Below are positions 1-7,195 of a stretch of DNA of 42,279 nt, piece by piece; the stretch's first letter is position 1; each line of letters begins with the position of its first letter. Location of the stretch: the NCBI GenBank assembly GCA_002364755.1, contig DEZI01000030.1, positions 68,878 to 111,156 on the forward strand, in the 5' to 3' direction. Both the position numbers and the translations under genes were made by a program. This stretch comes from Stenotrophomonas maltophilia. GTDB lineage: Bacteria; Pseudomonadota; Gammaproteobacteria; Xanthomonadales; Xanthomonadaceae. A model generated the notes under the pieces. The model was not told the origin of the DNA and searched no databases. It saw only the letters and a list, made by a program, of their open reading frames with translations.

Positions 1-15
1 CCCACCCCGCCTTCG

Positions 16-248
16 ACAGTTTTCCGCGATCTGTCGGAGCACGGGGTCGGATCCCGTTGCTGCGCAACGGGCTCTGACCCCAGATGGAATTCGGTATCTG
101 ACAGATGTGTCGACCAAGGTCGACACTTACCAACAGCCGCCGTTGCCAGTAGATCCACGCCATGCGTGGATGAATTCATCCTATATCTCACAGATGTGCC
201 GACCAGCGGTCGGCACCCACCAACAGCAGGTTCCAACAGTCGCGTGAA
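16..248 (+). repeat. Left copy of ~235-bp composite repeat, inverted at the right window end
   Basis: Read on the plus strand, this stretch matches the reverse complement of 42041-42279 over nearly its whole length, with scattered substitutions and a few small indels. It contains a long hairpin at 43-81 with arms around GGGGTC and GACCCC, a perfect GTGTCGACC/GGTCGACAC palindrome at 107-126, a GTAG-type hairpin at 149-171, and a GTGCCGACC/GGTCGGCAC palindrome at 196-216. The right copy runs off the window, so its true outer edge is not visible. Confidence 0.9.
149..171 (+). repeat. SMAG-like GTAG hairpin
   Basis: GTAG followed by an inverted repeat with arms ATCCACGC and GCGTGGAT. This is the form of the REP-like SMAG repeats of Stenotrophomonas. 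The same unit occurs inside the right copy of the long repeat and at 39807-39829. Confidence 0.8.
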
Positions 249-266
249 CCTGTCAGAGGTGGGGCG

Positions 267-352
267 GTGTGGGTTGGCAGGACCGCAGGCGCCATGGATG
301 GCGCCTACGAGCCCCCATGGACGGGTTTACGGCGTGTCCTGCGAACCCACAC
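267..352 (-). repeat. Hairpin element, copy A
   Basis: An 86-bp element with 17-bp terminal inverted repeats (267-283 and 336-352, one mismatch). On the minus strand its centre closely matches 20528-20603 and 32150-32245, including CCATGGGGGCTCG. The outer arms (GTGTGGGTT type) differ from those of the other copies, yet are complementary to each other. No open frame is plausible. It looks like a small non-autonomous or structural repeat. Confidence 0.75.
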
Positions 353-445
353 CGTCCCGCCATCCACGGACAACCCGCTGTTGCTGTTGCTTCGGCCGTT
401 GCCGTTGCATTGAGCAGGTGCAGGGCGCAGCCCTGCCGCCCCCCC

Positions 446-471
446 CTTGATTTCGGGACAATCAGCCATAC
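446..471 (+). promoter_or_regulatory. Possible sigma-32-type promoter of htpG
   Basis: CTTGATT at 446-452 and CCATAC at 466-471, 13 bases apart, resemble the heat-shock consensus (CTTGAAA, 11-16 bases, CCCCATNT). htpG belongs to the RpoH regulon in related bacteria. The -10 match is only partial. Confidence 0.4.
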
Positions 472-523
472 CCCTTGGCCAGGCCGCACGCGCTGGCGCG
501 GCATTGCACACGGAGCCCTATCG

Positions 524-2410
524 ATGACCGAGACCACCCAGACCGAAACCCTTGGCTTCCAGACCGAGGTCAAGCAGCTGCTGCAGCTGATGATCCACTC
601 GCTGTACTCCAACAAGGAAATCTTCCTCCGCGAGCTGGTCTCCAACGCCGCCGACGCCGCCGACAAGCTGCGCTTCGAGGCCCTGACCCAGCCCGCCCTG
701 CTGGAAGGCGACAGCGAACTGCGCGTGCGCGTCAGCTTCGACGCCGCCGCCCACACCATCACCATCGAAGACAACGGCATCGGCATGAGCCGCGCCGAAG
801 CCATCGCCCACCTCGGCACGATCGCCAAGTCCGGCACCGGCGATTTCCTGCGCCAGCTGTCCGGCGACCAGAAGAAGGATTCGCAGCTGATCGGCCAGTT
901 CGGCGTCGGCTTCTACAGCGCCTTCATCGTCGCTGACGAAGTGGAAGTGACCTCGCGCCGCGCCGGACTGGCCGCCGCCGAAGGCGTGCGCTGGACCTCG
1001 CGTGGCGAAGGCGATTTCGACGTGGCCACCATCGACAAGCCCGAGCGCGGTACCCGCATCGTCCTGCACCTGAAGGACGGCGAGCACGACTTCGCCGACG
1101 GCTGGCGCCTGCGCAGCATCCTCAAGAAGTACTCCGACCACATCGGCCTGCCGATCCAGATGCCGAAGGAAGGCGAAGAGGCCGCCGGCGAGTGGGAGAC
1201 CGTCAACCGCGCCAGCGCGCTGTGGACCCGCCCGCGTACCGAGATCAGCGACGCCGAGTACACCGAGTTCTACAAGCACGTGGCGCACGACCACAGCGAC
1301 CCGCTGGCGTGGAGCCACAACAAGGTTGAAGGCAAGCTCGAGTACACCTCGCTGCTGTACGTACCCGGCCGCGCGCCGTTCGACCTGTACCACCGCGACG
1401 CGCCGAAGGGCCTGAAGCTGTACGTGCAGCGCGTGTTCGTGATGGACCAGGCCGAGCAGTTCCTGCCGTTGTACCTGCGTTTCATCAAGGGCGTTGTCGA
1501 CTCCAACGACCTGTCGCTGAACGTCTCGCGCGAGATCCTGCAGTCCGGCCCGGTCATCGATTCGATGAAGGCCGCGCTGACCAAGCGCTCGCTGGACATG
1601 CTGGAAAAGCTGGCCGCCGACAAGCCGGAGCAGTACGCCACGTTCTGGAAGGAATTCGGCCAGGTGCTGAAGGAAGGCCCGGCCGAGGACTACAACAACC
1701 GCGAGAAGGTGGCCGGCCTGCTGCGCTTCGCCTCCACCCGTGGCGAGGCCGATGCGCAGACCGTGTCGCTGGCCGATTACATCGGCCGCATGGCCGAGGG
1801 CCAGGACAAGATCTATTACCTGACCGGCGAGAGCTACAGCCAGGTGCGCAACAGCCCGCACCTGGAAGTGTTCCGCAAGAAGGGCATCGAAGTGCTGCTG
1901 CTGACCGATCGCATCGACGAGTGGCTGATGGGCTACCTGACCGATTTCGATGGCAAGGGCTTCGTCGATATCGCCCGTGGCGACCTCGACCTGGGCGCGC
2001 TGGAAAGCGAAGCCGACAAGCAGGAACAGGAAGCGGCAGCGAAGGACAAGCAGGGCCTGGTCGAGCGCCTGAAGTCGGTGCTCGGCGATGACGTGGCCGA
2101 AGTGCGCGTGTCGCACCGCCTGACCGATTCGCCGGCGGTACTGGCCATCGGCGAACAGGACCTGGGCCTGCAGATGCGCCAGATCCTGGAAGCCAGCGGG
2201 CAGAAGGTGCCCGACAGCAAGCCGGTGCTGGAGATCAACCCGGGCCACCCGCTGATCGCCAAGCTCGACGCCGAAGCCGATGGCGCGCGCTTCGACGACC
2301 TCGGCCGGGTGCTGTTCGACCAGGCCGCGCTGGCCGCCGGCGACAGCCTGAAGGATCCGGGCGCCTACGTGGCGCGCCTGAACAAGCTGCTGCTGGAACT
2401 GTCGGCCTGA
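524..2410 (+). CDS. htpG: Molecular chaperone HtpG (Hsp90)
   Basis: Encodes a 628-residue cytosolic Hsp90 chaperone, an ATP-dependent dimer that helps fold and remodel client proteins. The N-terminal GHKL ATPase shows ELVSNAADA (about residues 37-45), DNGIGM (83-88) and GQFGVGFYS (about 124-132). Middle and C-terminal dimerisation domains follow, and the length is normal for the family. The ATG at 524 is chosen because MTETTQTETLGF begins the conserved domain; the frame is open upstream to 269 but runs through a repeat. The gene stands alone, preceded by a possible sigma-32 promoter and followed by hairpins that could end transcription. Confidence 0.97.
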   Translation: MTETTQTETLGFQTEVKQLLQLMIHSLYSNKEIFLRELVSNAADAADKLRFEALTQPALLEGDSELRVRVSFDAAAHTITIEDNGIGMSRAEAIAHLGTIAKSGTGDFLRQLSGDQKKDSQLIGQFGVGFYSAFIVADEVEVTSRRAGLAAAEGVRWTSRGEGDFDVATIDKPERGTRIVLHLKDGEHDFADGWRLRSILKKYSDHIGLPIQMPKEGEEAAGEWETVNRASALWTRPRTEISDAEYTEFYKHVAHDHSDPLAWSHNKVEGKLEYTSLLYVPGRAPFDLYHRDAPKGLKLYVQRVFVMDQAEQFLPLYLRFIKGVVDSNDLSLNVSREILQSGPVIDSMKAALTKRSLDMLEKLAADKPEQYATFWKEFGQVLKEGPAEDYNNREKVAGLLRFASTRGEADAQTVSLADYIGRMAEGQDKIYYLTGESYSQVRNSPHLEVFRKKGIEVLLLTDRIDEWLMGYLTDFDGKGFVDIARGDLDLGALESEADKQEQEAAAKDKQGLVERLKSVLGDDVAEVRVSHRLTDSPAVLAIGEQDLGLQMRQILEASGQKVPDSKPVLEINPGHPLIAKLDAEADGARFDDLGRVLFDQAALAAGDSLKDPGAYVARLNKLLLELSA

Positions 2411-2424
2411 CCGATGGGGTGGTC

Positions 2425-2513
2425 GCCGGGCATGGCCCGGCGCTACCGGTCGATGCTTTGGTACGTGCCAACCGTCGTTGGCGCTCCAAAGACGTGTCAA
2501 CCAAGGTTGACAC
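2425..2513. repeat. SMAG-like hairpin and palindrome between htpG and the next gene
   Basis: At 2425-2446 lies a GTAG hairpin (minus orientation) with the core GCCGGGCATGGCCCGGC. At 2494-2513 lies the palindrome GTGTCAACC-AA-GGTTGACAC. They sit between convergent genes and could act as bidirectional terminators, though no U-tract is present. Confidence 0.75.
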
Positions 2514-2533
2514 CTGCCAGGGCGGCTGATGCC

Positions 2534-2830
2534 TCAGGCGTTCCGGTCCAGCAGCGCGCCCAGCATCTGGTCCTGGCTGCGGATCACCGTGGCGTTGGCG
2601 GCAAATGCCACCACCTCGGCCTTGGCTGCCAGCAGGTCGCCCAGCGGCGCTGCCGGGTCCGGATCGGTGGCACTGACCGTGGTTTCCACCCCGCCCTGCT
2701 CGACCGGGCTGCGCTGCAACTGCAGGCGCTGCGCGTCCGGGGTGGCGAGACTGGCCACGTTGTGTGCGGCCACCTGCACGCCCTGCTGGGCCGCTCGCAT
2801 TCCCGACAGCGCAGTCTCCAACACGTTCAT
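2534..2830 (-). CDS. Small flagellar rod/hook-like protein
   Basis: A 98-residue protein resembling the two ends of flagellar rod and hook proteins joined directly. The N-terminus (ALSGMRAAQQGVQVAAHNVA) looks like the FlgB/C/F/G N-terminal helix and its ANN-type motif. The C-terminus (LLAAKAEVVAFAANATVIRS) looks like the paired C-terminal coiled coil. The central globular domain of true rod proteins is missing. No flagellar genes are nearby: htpG and ftsY flank it. The ATG at 2830 is preceded by GGAG on the minus strand; an upstream extension to 2932 is less likely. Whether it enters a flagellum is unknown. Confidence 0.75.
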   Translation of the reverse strand: MNVLETALSGMRAAQQGVQVAAHNVASLATPDAQRLQLQRSPVEQGGVETTVSATDPDPAAPLGDLLAAKAEVVAFAANATVIRSQDQMLGALLDRNA

Positions 2831-2960
2831 CGGCGGTCTCCGGGCCACCCTGCGCAGCCCCTCGGACCGGTTAACGGCCCGGCACGCGCAACCTTGAGTC
2901 CACATCGGGTCAACGGTCCCGAGTGGTAGCATACCCCCCTGATTTCAGCGCCTTTTGCCA

Positions 2961-4271
2961 ATGCTCAGTTTTTTCCGCCGCAAGAAGCCCCAGGACGCCG
3001 CCACGCCGGACGCGCCCAAGACCCAGCATTACTCGGCTGAGGAGCTGGCGGCGGCGTTCCCGTCCGCTGCCCCGGTCGAAGAAGCCCCGGCCGCACCGGT
3101 CGCCACGCCGGCCAGCGTCGAGGCCACCACGTCCGCGCCTGCGCCTGTCGCAGCGCCCGAGCCGCCGGTCCCCGCTGCGCCGCCGGCCTCGGCCCCGGCC
3201 CCGGAACGCGTCATCGCTCCGGAAGACTTCGAAGCCGAGGCCCTGGCTGCCGCCGCCGTGCTTGCACCGCTGGCCCCGGTCACCCCGGCCGAAGCGCCGG
3301 CCACGCCTGCCATGGACCTGCCGGTGCTGGTCGATGCCGCCCCGGCCCCGGCCGGCAAGCCCGGCTGGCGCGAGCGCCTGCGCAACAGCGTCATCGCCCG
3401 CAGCTTCGGCGGCCTGTTCTCGCGCAATCCCAAGCTCGACGACGATCTGTTGGACGAGCTGGAAACCGCGCTGATCACCGCCGACGTCGGCGTGGGCGCC
3501 ACTACCGACCTGGTCGAGGGCCTGCGCAAGCGCATGAAGTCGCGCGAGTTCGTCGATGCCAATGCGCTGCTCGCCGCGCTGCGCAGCGAACTGATCGCGA
3601 TCCTGCAGCCGGTCGCCAAGCCGCTGGTGATCGACCGCAACGCCAAGCCCTTCGTGGTGCTCACCGTCGGCGTCAACGGCGTCGGCAAGACCACCACCAT
3701 CGGCAAGCTGGCCAAGCGCTTCAAGGACGAAGGCCACAGTCTGATGCTGGCCGCCGGCGATACCTTCCGCGCCGCCGCCGTGGCCCAGCTGCAGGCCTGG
3801 GGTGAGCGCAACGGCGTGGCTGTGGTCGCCCAGGGGCAGAACGCCGACGCCGCTTCGGTGGCCTACGACGCCCTGCAGGCCGGCAAGGCGCGCGGCACCT
3901 CGGTGCTGATCGCCGATACCGCCGGTCGCCTGCATACCCAGTCCGGCCTGATGAACGAGCTCGGCAAGATCCGTCGCGTACTGGGCAAGATCGACGAGAC
4001 CGCGCCGCACGAAGTGCTGATGGTCATCGACGGCACCACCGGCCAGAACGCGCTCTCGCAGCTGCGCCAGTTCAATGCCGCGGTGAAGGTGACCGGCCTG
4101 GTGGTGACCAAGCTGGACGGTACCGCCAAGGGCGGCGTGGTGTTCGCCCTGGCCCGCGAGTTCGGCATTCCGATCCGTTTTGCCGGCATCGGCGAGCGCC
4201 CGGAAGACCTGCGCGTGTTCGATCCGGAAGCCTTCGTCGACGCCCTGCTGCCTGAAGCGCTGGGCGCCTGA
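2961..4271 (+). CDS. ftsY: Signal recognition particle receptor FtsY
   Basis: The SRP receptor GTPase, which docks ribosome-SRP complexes at the inner membrane and hands them to SecYEG. The protein has 436 residues. Roughly the first 130 are Ala/Pro/Glu-rich and disordered (the A domain), starting with a basic MLSFFRRKK stretch. The NG domain follows, with the P-loop GVNGVGKTTT near residue 237, then DTFRAAAVAQL, DTAGRLHTQSGL and TKLDGTAKGG. ATG at 2961 is preferred; a TTG two codons upstream is possible. The gap to mutY is filled with hairpin repeats, so the two genes may be separately transcribed. Confidence 0.97.
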   Translation: MLSFFRRKKPQDAATPDAPKTQHYSAEELAAAFPSAAPVEEAPAAPVATPASVEATTSAPAPVAAPEPPVPAAPPASAPAPERVIAPEDFEAEALAAAAVLAPLAPVTPAEAPATPAMDLPVLVDAAPAPAGKPGWRERLRNSVIARSFGGLFSRNPKLDDDLLDELETALITADVGVGATTDLVEGLRKRMKSREFVDANALLAALRSELIAILQPVAKPLVIDRNAKPFVVLTVGVNGVGKTTTIGKLAKRFKDEGHSLMLAAGDTFRAAAVAQLQAWGERNGVAVVAQGQNADAASVAYDALQAGKARGTSVLIADTAGRLHTQSGLMNELGKIRRVLGKIDETAPHEVLMVIDGTTGQNALSQLRQFNAAVKVTGLVVTKLDGTAKGGVVFALAREFGIPIRFAGIGERPEDLRVFDPEAFVDALLPEALGA

Positions 4272-4281
4272 TACGCCGTGC

Positions 4282-4373
4282 AGCCACGCCTGGCGTGGCT
4301 CTACTGCACTGCGCGCGCCCATGGCGTGGGTCTACCGCAACCGCAATCCAGTAGAGCCACCCCACGGGTGGCT
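4282..4373. repeat. Three SMAG-like hairpins between ftsY and mutY
   Basis: Hairpins at about 4282-4304 and 4316-4335 end in CTAC (minus orientation), and one at 4351-4373 begins with GTAG (plus orientation). The outer units have GCCACGC/GCGTGGC-like arms. The converging first and third units could fold into one larger structure. Confidence 0.75.
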
Positions 4374-4391
4374 GCCTTCCCCGGAACACCC

Positions 4392-5516
4392 ATGCCCCGC
4401 CAGCCGCACGCCAGCGCCGCACTTGACCACGCAGACGGTTTCGTCGCCCACCTGCTGCACTGGTTCGACGACCACGGACGCCACGACCTGCCCTGGCAGC
4501 ATCCGCGCAGTCCTTATCGGGTCTGGCTGTCGGAGATCATGCTGCAGCAGACCCAGGTGACCACGGTCATCCCGTATTTCCAGCGGTTCCTGCAGCACTT
4601 CCCGACCCTGCCCGACCTGGCCGCCGCCAGCAACGACGCGGTCATGGCGCAGTGGGCCGGGCTCGGCTACTACGCCCGCGCACGCAATCTGCACGCCGCG
4701 GCCAAGCGCTGCGTGGAGCTGCACGACGGCGACCTGCCGCGCGATTTCGATGCCCTGCACGCCCTGCCCGGCATCGGCCGCAGCACCGCCGGCGCGATCC
4801 TCAGCCAGGCCTGGAACGACCCGTTCGCGATCCTTGATGGCAACGTCAAACGCGTGCTCAGCCGCTATCACGGCATCGAGGGCTTTCCCGGACTGCCGGC
4901 CGTCGAGAAACAGCTGTGGTCGCTGGCCGAAGCGCATGTAGCGCAGGTTCCGGCCGGACGCATGGCCGATTACACCCAGGCGCAGATGGATCTGGGCGCG
5001 ACCGTGTGCAGCCGTGCCAAGCCGGCCTGCGTGATCTGCCCGATGCAGGAAGACTGCGTGGCACGCCGCGAAGGCCGCACCGCCGAACTGCCCACGCCGA
5101 AACCCGGCAAGACCCTGCCCGAGCGCGAGGCCGTAGCCCTGCTGCTGCGCGACGCCCAGCAGCGCGTGCTGCTGCAGAAGCGCCCGGACACGGGCATCTG
5201 GGCGCAGCTGTGGACGCTGCCGCAGGCCGACGCCGGCAGCGACCTGCAGGACTGGTTCGACACCCATGTCGACGGTTCGCTGGAAGAGGCCGAGGAGCTG
5301 CCGGTGCTGCAGCACACGTTCAGCCACTATCGGCTGCACCTGCAGGTACTGTCACGGCAGGTGCGCGGCCTGCGCGTGGAGGAACCCGCGCTGCGCTGGG
5401 TCGCCGCCGATGAACTTCCGGCGCTGGGCCTGCCCGCGCCGATCCGCAAGCTGCTGGACGGCACGCCGGTAAAGGCGCCGAAACGCAGAGCCACCAAACC
5501 CCGCAACCACGAGTGA
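4392..5516 (+). CDS. mutY: A/G-specific adenine DNA glycosylase MutY
   Basis: Removes adenine mispaired with 8-oxoguanine in base excision repair. It is 374 residues long, close to the family norm. Visible features are the catalytic Glu48 in SEIMLQQTQ, the helix-hairpin-helix LPGIGRSTAGAI (about 125-136), the catalytic Asp149 in LDGNVKRVL, and a [4Fe-4S] loop with Cys206, Cys213, Cys216 and Cys222 (spacing 6-2-5). A NUDIX-like C-terminal domain recognises 8-oxoG. The start at 4392 avoids repeat DNA read in frame upstream. The yggX-type gene follows within a few bases, an arrangement also found in enterobacteria. Confidence 0.97.
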   Translation: MPRQPHASAALDHADGFVAHLLHWFDDHGRHDLPWQHPRSPYRVWLSEIMLQQTQVTTVIPYFQRFLQHFPTLPDLAAASNDAVMAQWAGLGYYARARNLHAAAKRCVELHDGDLPRDFDALHALPGIGRSTAGAILSQAWNDPFAILDGNVKRVLSRYHGIEGFPGLPAVEKQLWSLAEAHVAQVPAGRMADYTQAQMDLGATVCSRAKPACVICPMQEDCVARREGRTAELPTPKPGKTLPEREAVALLLRDAQQRVLLQKRPDTGIWAQLWTLPQADAGSDLQDWFDTHVDGSLEEAEELPVLQHTFSHYRLHLQVLSRQVRGLRVEEPALRWVAADELPALGLPAPIRKLLDGTPVKAPKRRATKPRNHE

Positions 5517-5521
5517 GTCCC

Positions 5522-5791
5522 ATGCCCCGAACCGTCTTCTGCCAGTACGAACAACGCGATGCCGAGGGCCTGGACTTCGTGCCCTACCCCGGCGACCTGG
5601 GCCAGCGCGTGTTCAACCACATCGGCAAGCAGGCCTGGGCGGCCTGGCTGGCGCACCAGACCATGCTGATCAACGAAAACCGCCTGTCGCCGCGCAAGCC
5701 GGAGCACCGCGCGATGCTGGAAGCGGAGCTGGTCAAGTTCCTGTTCGAGAAAGACGCCGAAAAGCCGGCCGGCTTCACCCCCGAGGCCTGA
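5522..5791 (+). CDS. yggX: Probable Fe(2+)-trafficking / oxidative damage protection protein (YggX)
   Basis: An 89-residue cytosolic protein of the YggX family, which has been linked to iron handling and protection of Fe-S clusters from oxidants. The N-terminus MPRTVFCQYEQRDAEGLDF carries the conserved cysteine at position 7; the central FNHIGKQAWAAWLAHQTMLI block is typical. ATG 5522 is preferred, although a GTG at 5513 overlaps the mutY stop. Being co-transcribed with mutY, an Fe-S repair enzyme, fits a shared role against oxidative damage. Confidence 0.93.
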   Translation: MPRTVFCQYEQRDAEGLDFVPYPGDLGQRVFNHIGKQAWAAWLAHQTMLINENRLSPRKPEHRAMLEAELVKFLFEKDAEKPAGFTPEA

Positions 5792-5829
5792 GCCGGTAGC
5801 GCCGTGCCATTTCCGGCGACCAGATATCC

Positions 5830-5851
5830 GCCGGGCATGGCCCGGCGCTAC
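5830..5851 (-). repeat. SMAG-like hairpin
   Basis: Core GCCGGGCATGGCCCGGC ending in CGCTAC (GTAG on the minus strand). It lies between the convergent yggX-type gene and the lipoprotein gene, where it may act as a shared terminator. Confidence 0.8.
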
Positions 5852-5855
5852 CTGA

Positions 5856-6302
5856 TTATTCTACGGGCGTTTCACGCTCCTGCACCTGCGCTTGGCGCAT
5901 GTCCTTTTCCTGCGCGCGCAGCGATTTGACGTCCAGCTTGCGGATCGTCTTGATGAAGCACGGCAGGCGCGGGCCGCCGGTCGGGTCGCGTACGATTACC
6001 TTGTCGAACGGCGCGCTGACCCGGCCCATGTGGCTGGTCAGGCCAATGGCAGGCGCATACGAAAGATCCGGGCACGGCCCTGTCAGTTCCAGCAGGTACG
6101 CTTCGCTCGGCTTGGTCCAGACCGCCAGCGCGCTGTCGCCCAACTCGGTCCAGCCGTTGAGCGTGCCCAGGAACTGCATGTCCTTCTGCGCCGGACCGGC
6201 GTGGGCGCGGTACAGCTCCAGGCGGTCGGCACTGGTCAGGCCAGTGGTGGCGCAAGCGGCCAGCGCCAGGCACAGGCCGGCGATCAGCAGCGGGGTCTTC
6301 AT
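5856..6302 (-). CDS. Putative lipoprotein, DUF6491-like
   Basis: A 148-residue predicted lipoprotein of unknown function. A signal peptide MKTPLLIAGLCLALAAC ends in the lipobox LAAC at residue 17. The mature part includes a WTKPSEAYLLEL segment and two later cysteines (PCPDL and LPCFIKT) that could form a disulfide. It resembles small periplasmic lipoproteins common in Xanthomonadaceae; the DUF6491 assignment is from memory of the pattern and is unchecked. The ATG at 6302 is chosen because it starts the signal peptide. It lies downstream of lolD, separated by about 180 bp. Confidence 0.75.
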   Translation of the reverse strand: MKTPLLIAGLCLALAACATTGLTSADRLELYRAHAGPAQKDMQFLGTLNGWTELGDSALAVWTKPSEAYLLELTGPCPDLSYAPAIGLTSHMGRVSAPFDKVIVRDPTGGPRLPCFIKTIRKLDVKSLRAQEKDMRQAQVQERETPVE

Positions 6303-6481
6303 GGCGATCTCCAGCGGGGAACTGCGCACATCATGCGCCCGGCCGGGCAACGCCGGCGCAACGGCCGGCGGCCCGGTTCAGCCACCGGTCGGCGCGGCCC
6401 GGTAGTCGCCAACCTGGGTTGGCGCACGCCCTGCAAAAGCAGCCGACCAGGGCCGGCATCCACCAGTGCGAGGCCAGCGCC

Positions 6482-7195
6482 TCAGACGTCAGCGTGTGCC
6501 AGCGCGTGCAGGCGCCCTTCGCGCAGTTCCAGCACGCGGTCCAGGCGGCGCGCGAGGCTGCGGTCGTGGGTCACCAGCACCAGGCTGGTGTGCCGGGCAC
6601 GGTTGAGTTCCAGCATCAGCTCGAACACGGTGGCCGCGGTGCGGTCATCCAGGTTGCCGGTCGGCTCATCGCCGAGCACGCAGGCCGGATGGTTGACCAG
6701 CGCACGCGCCACGGCGGCACGCTGGCGCTCGCCACCGGACAGCTCGCCCGGCTTGTGGTCAAGGCGATGGCCCAGGCCCACCGCTTCCAGCAGCGCGGTC
6801 GCACGCTGGCTGGCTTCGGGCACGCCGGTACCGGCCAGCATCACCGGCATCATCACGTTTTCCAGCGCGGTGAATTCCGGCAGCAGGTGGTGGAACTGGT
6901 AGACGAAGCCCAGCGCCTGGTTGCGCAGCAGGCCACGCGCGGTGTCCGACAAGGTCGACATGCGCTGGCCGGTGACGAACACCTCGCCTGCCGTCGGCAC
7001 ATCCAGGCCGCCCAACAGGTGCAGCAGGGTGCTCTTGCCGGCGCCGGAGGCACCGATGATCGCCACCGTTTCGCCGGCATTGACCTTCAGGTCCAGCCCG
7101 TCGAACACCGGCGTCTGCATGCGGCCTTCGGCGTAGGTCTTGCCCAGGCCCTCGGCACGGATCACTTCATCGCCGCGGTTGACGACCTTATTCAT
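6482..7195 (-). CDS. lolD: Lipoprotein-releasing ABC transporter ATPase LolD
   Basis: The ATPase of the Lol system, which powers release of outer-membrane lipoproteins from the inner membrane to LolA. The 237-residue protein shows Walker A GASGAGKS, signature LSGGERQR, Walker B CVLGDEPTGNLD and the H-loop VTHD. The QFHHLLPEFTALENV segment after the Q-loop is typical of LolD. It overlaps the upstream permease gene by 8 bp, so the two are translationally coupled. Confidence 0.95.
   Translation of the reverse strand: MNKVVNRGDEVIRAEGLGKTYAEGRMQTPVFDGLDLKVNAGETVAIIGASGAGKSTLLHLLGGLDVPTAGEVFVTGQRMSTLSDTARGLLRNQALGFVYQFHHLLPEFTALENVMMPVMLAGTGVPEASQRATALLEAVGLGHRLDHKPGELSGGERQRAAVARALVNHPACVLGDEPTGNLDDRTAATVFELMLELNRARHTSLVLVTHDRSLARRLDRVLELREGRLHALAHADV

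Larger units (their letters stand above)
1..523. other. Repeat-rich intergenic region upstream of htpG
   Basis: No gene is supported here. The region holds the left copy of a long inverted repeat (16-248), several short hairpins, one copy of a larger hairpin element (267-352), and a possible heat-shock promoter just upstream of htpG. An open frame that extends htpG upstream to 269 reads straight through the repeat and is not believed to be coding. Confidence 0.8.

Noticed and set aside
269..523. Upstream extension of htpG by 85 residues
   Set aside because: It reads through a hairpin repeat, and the conserved Hsp90 N-terminus begins at ATG 524.
518..2500. 660-residue minus-strand open frame opposite htpG
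   Set aside because: Same GC-rich shadow effect; htpG on the plus strand is certain.
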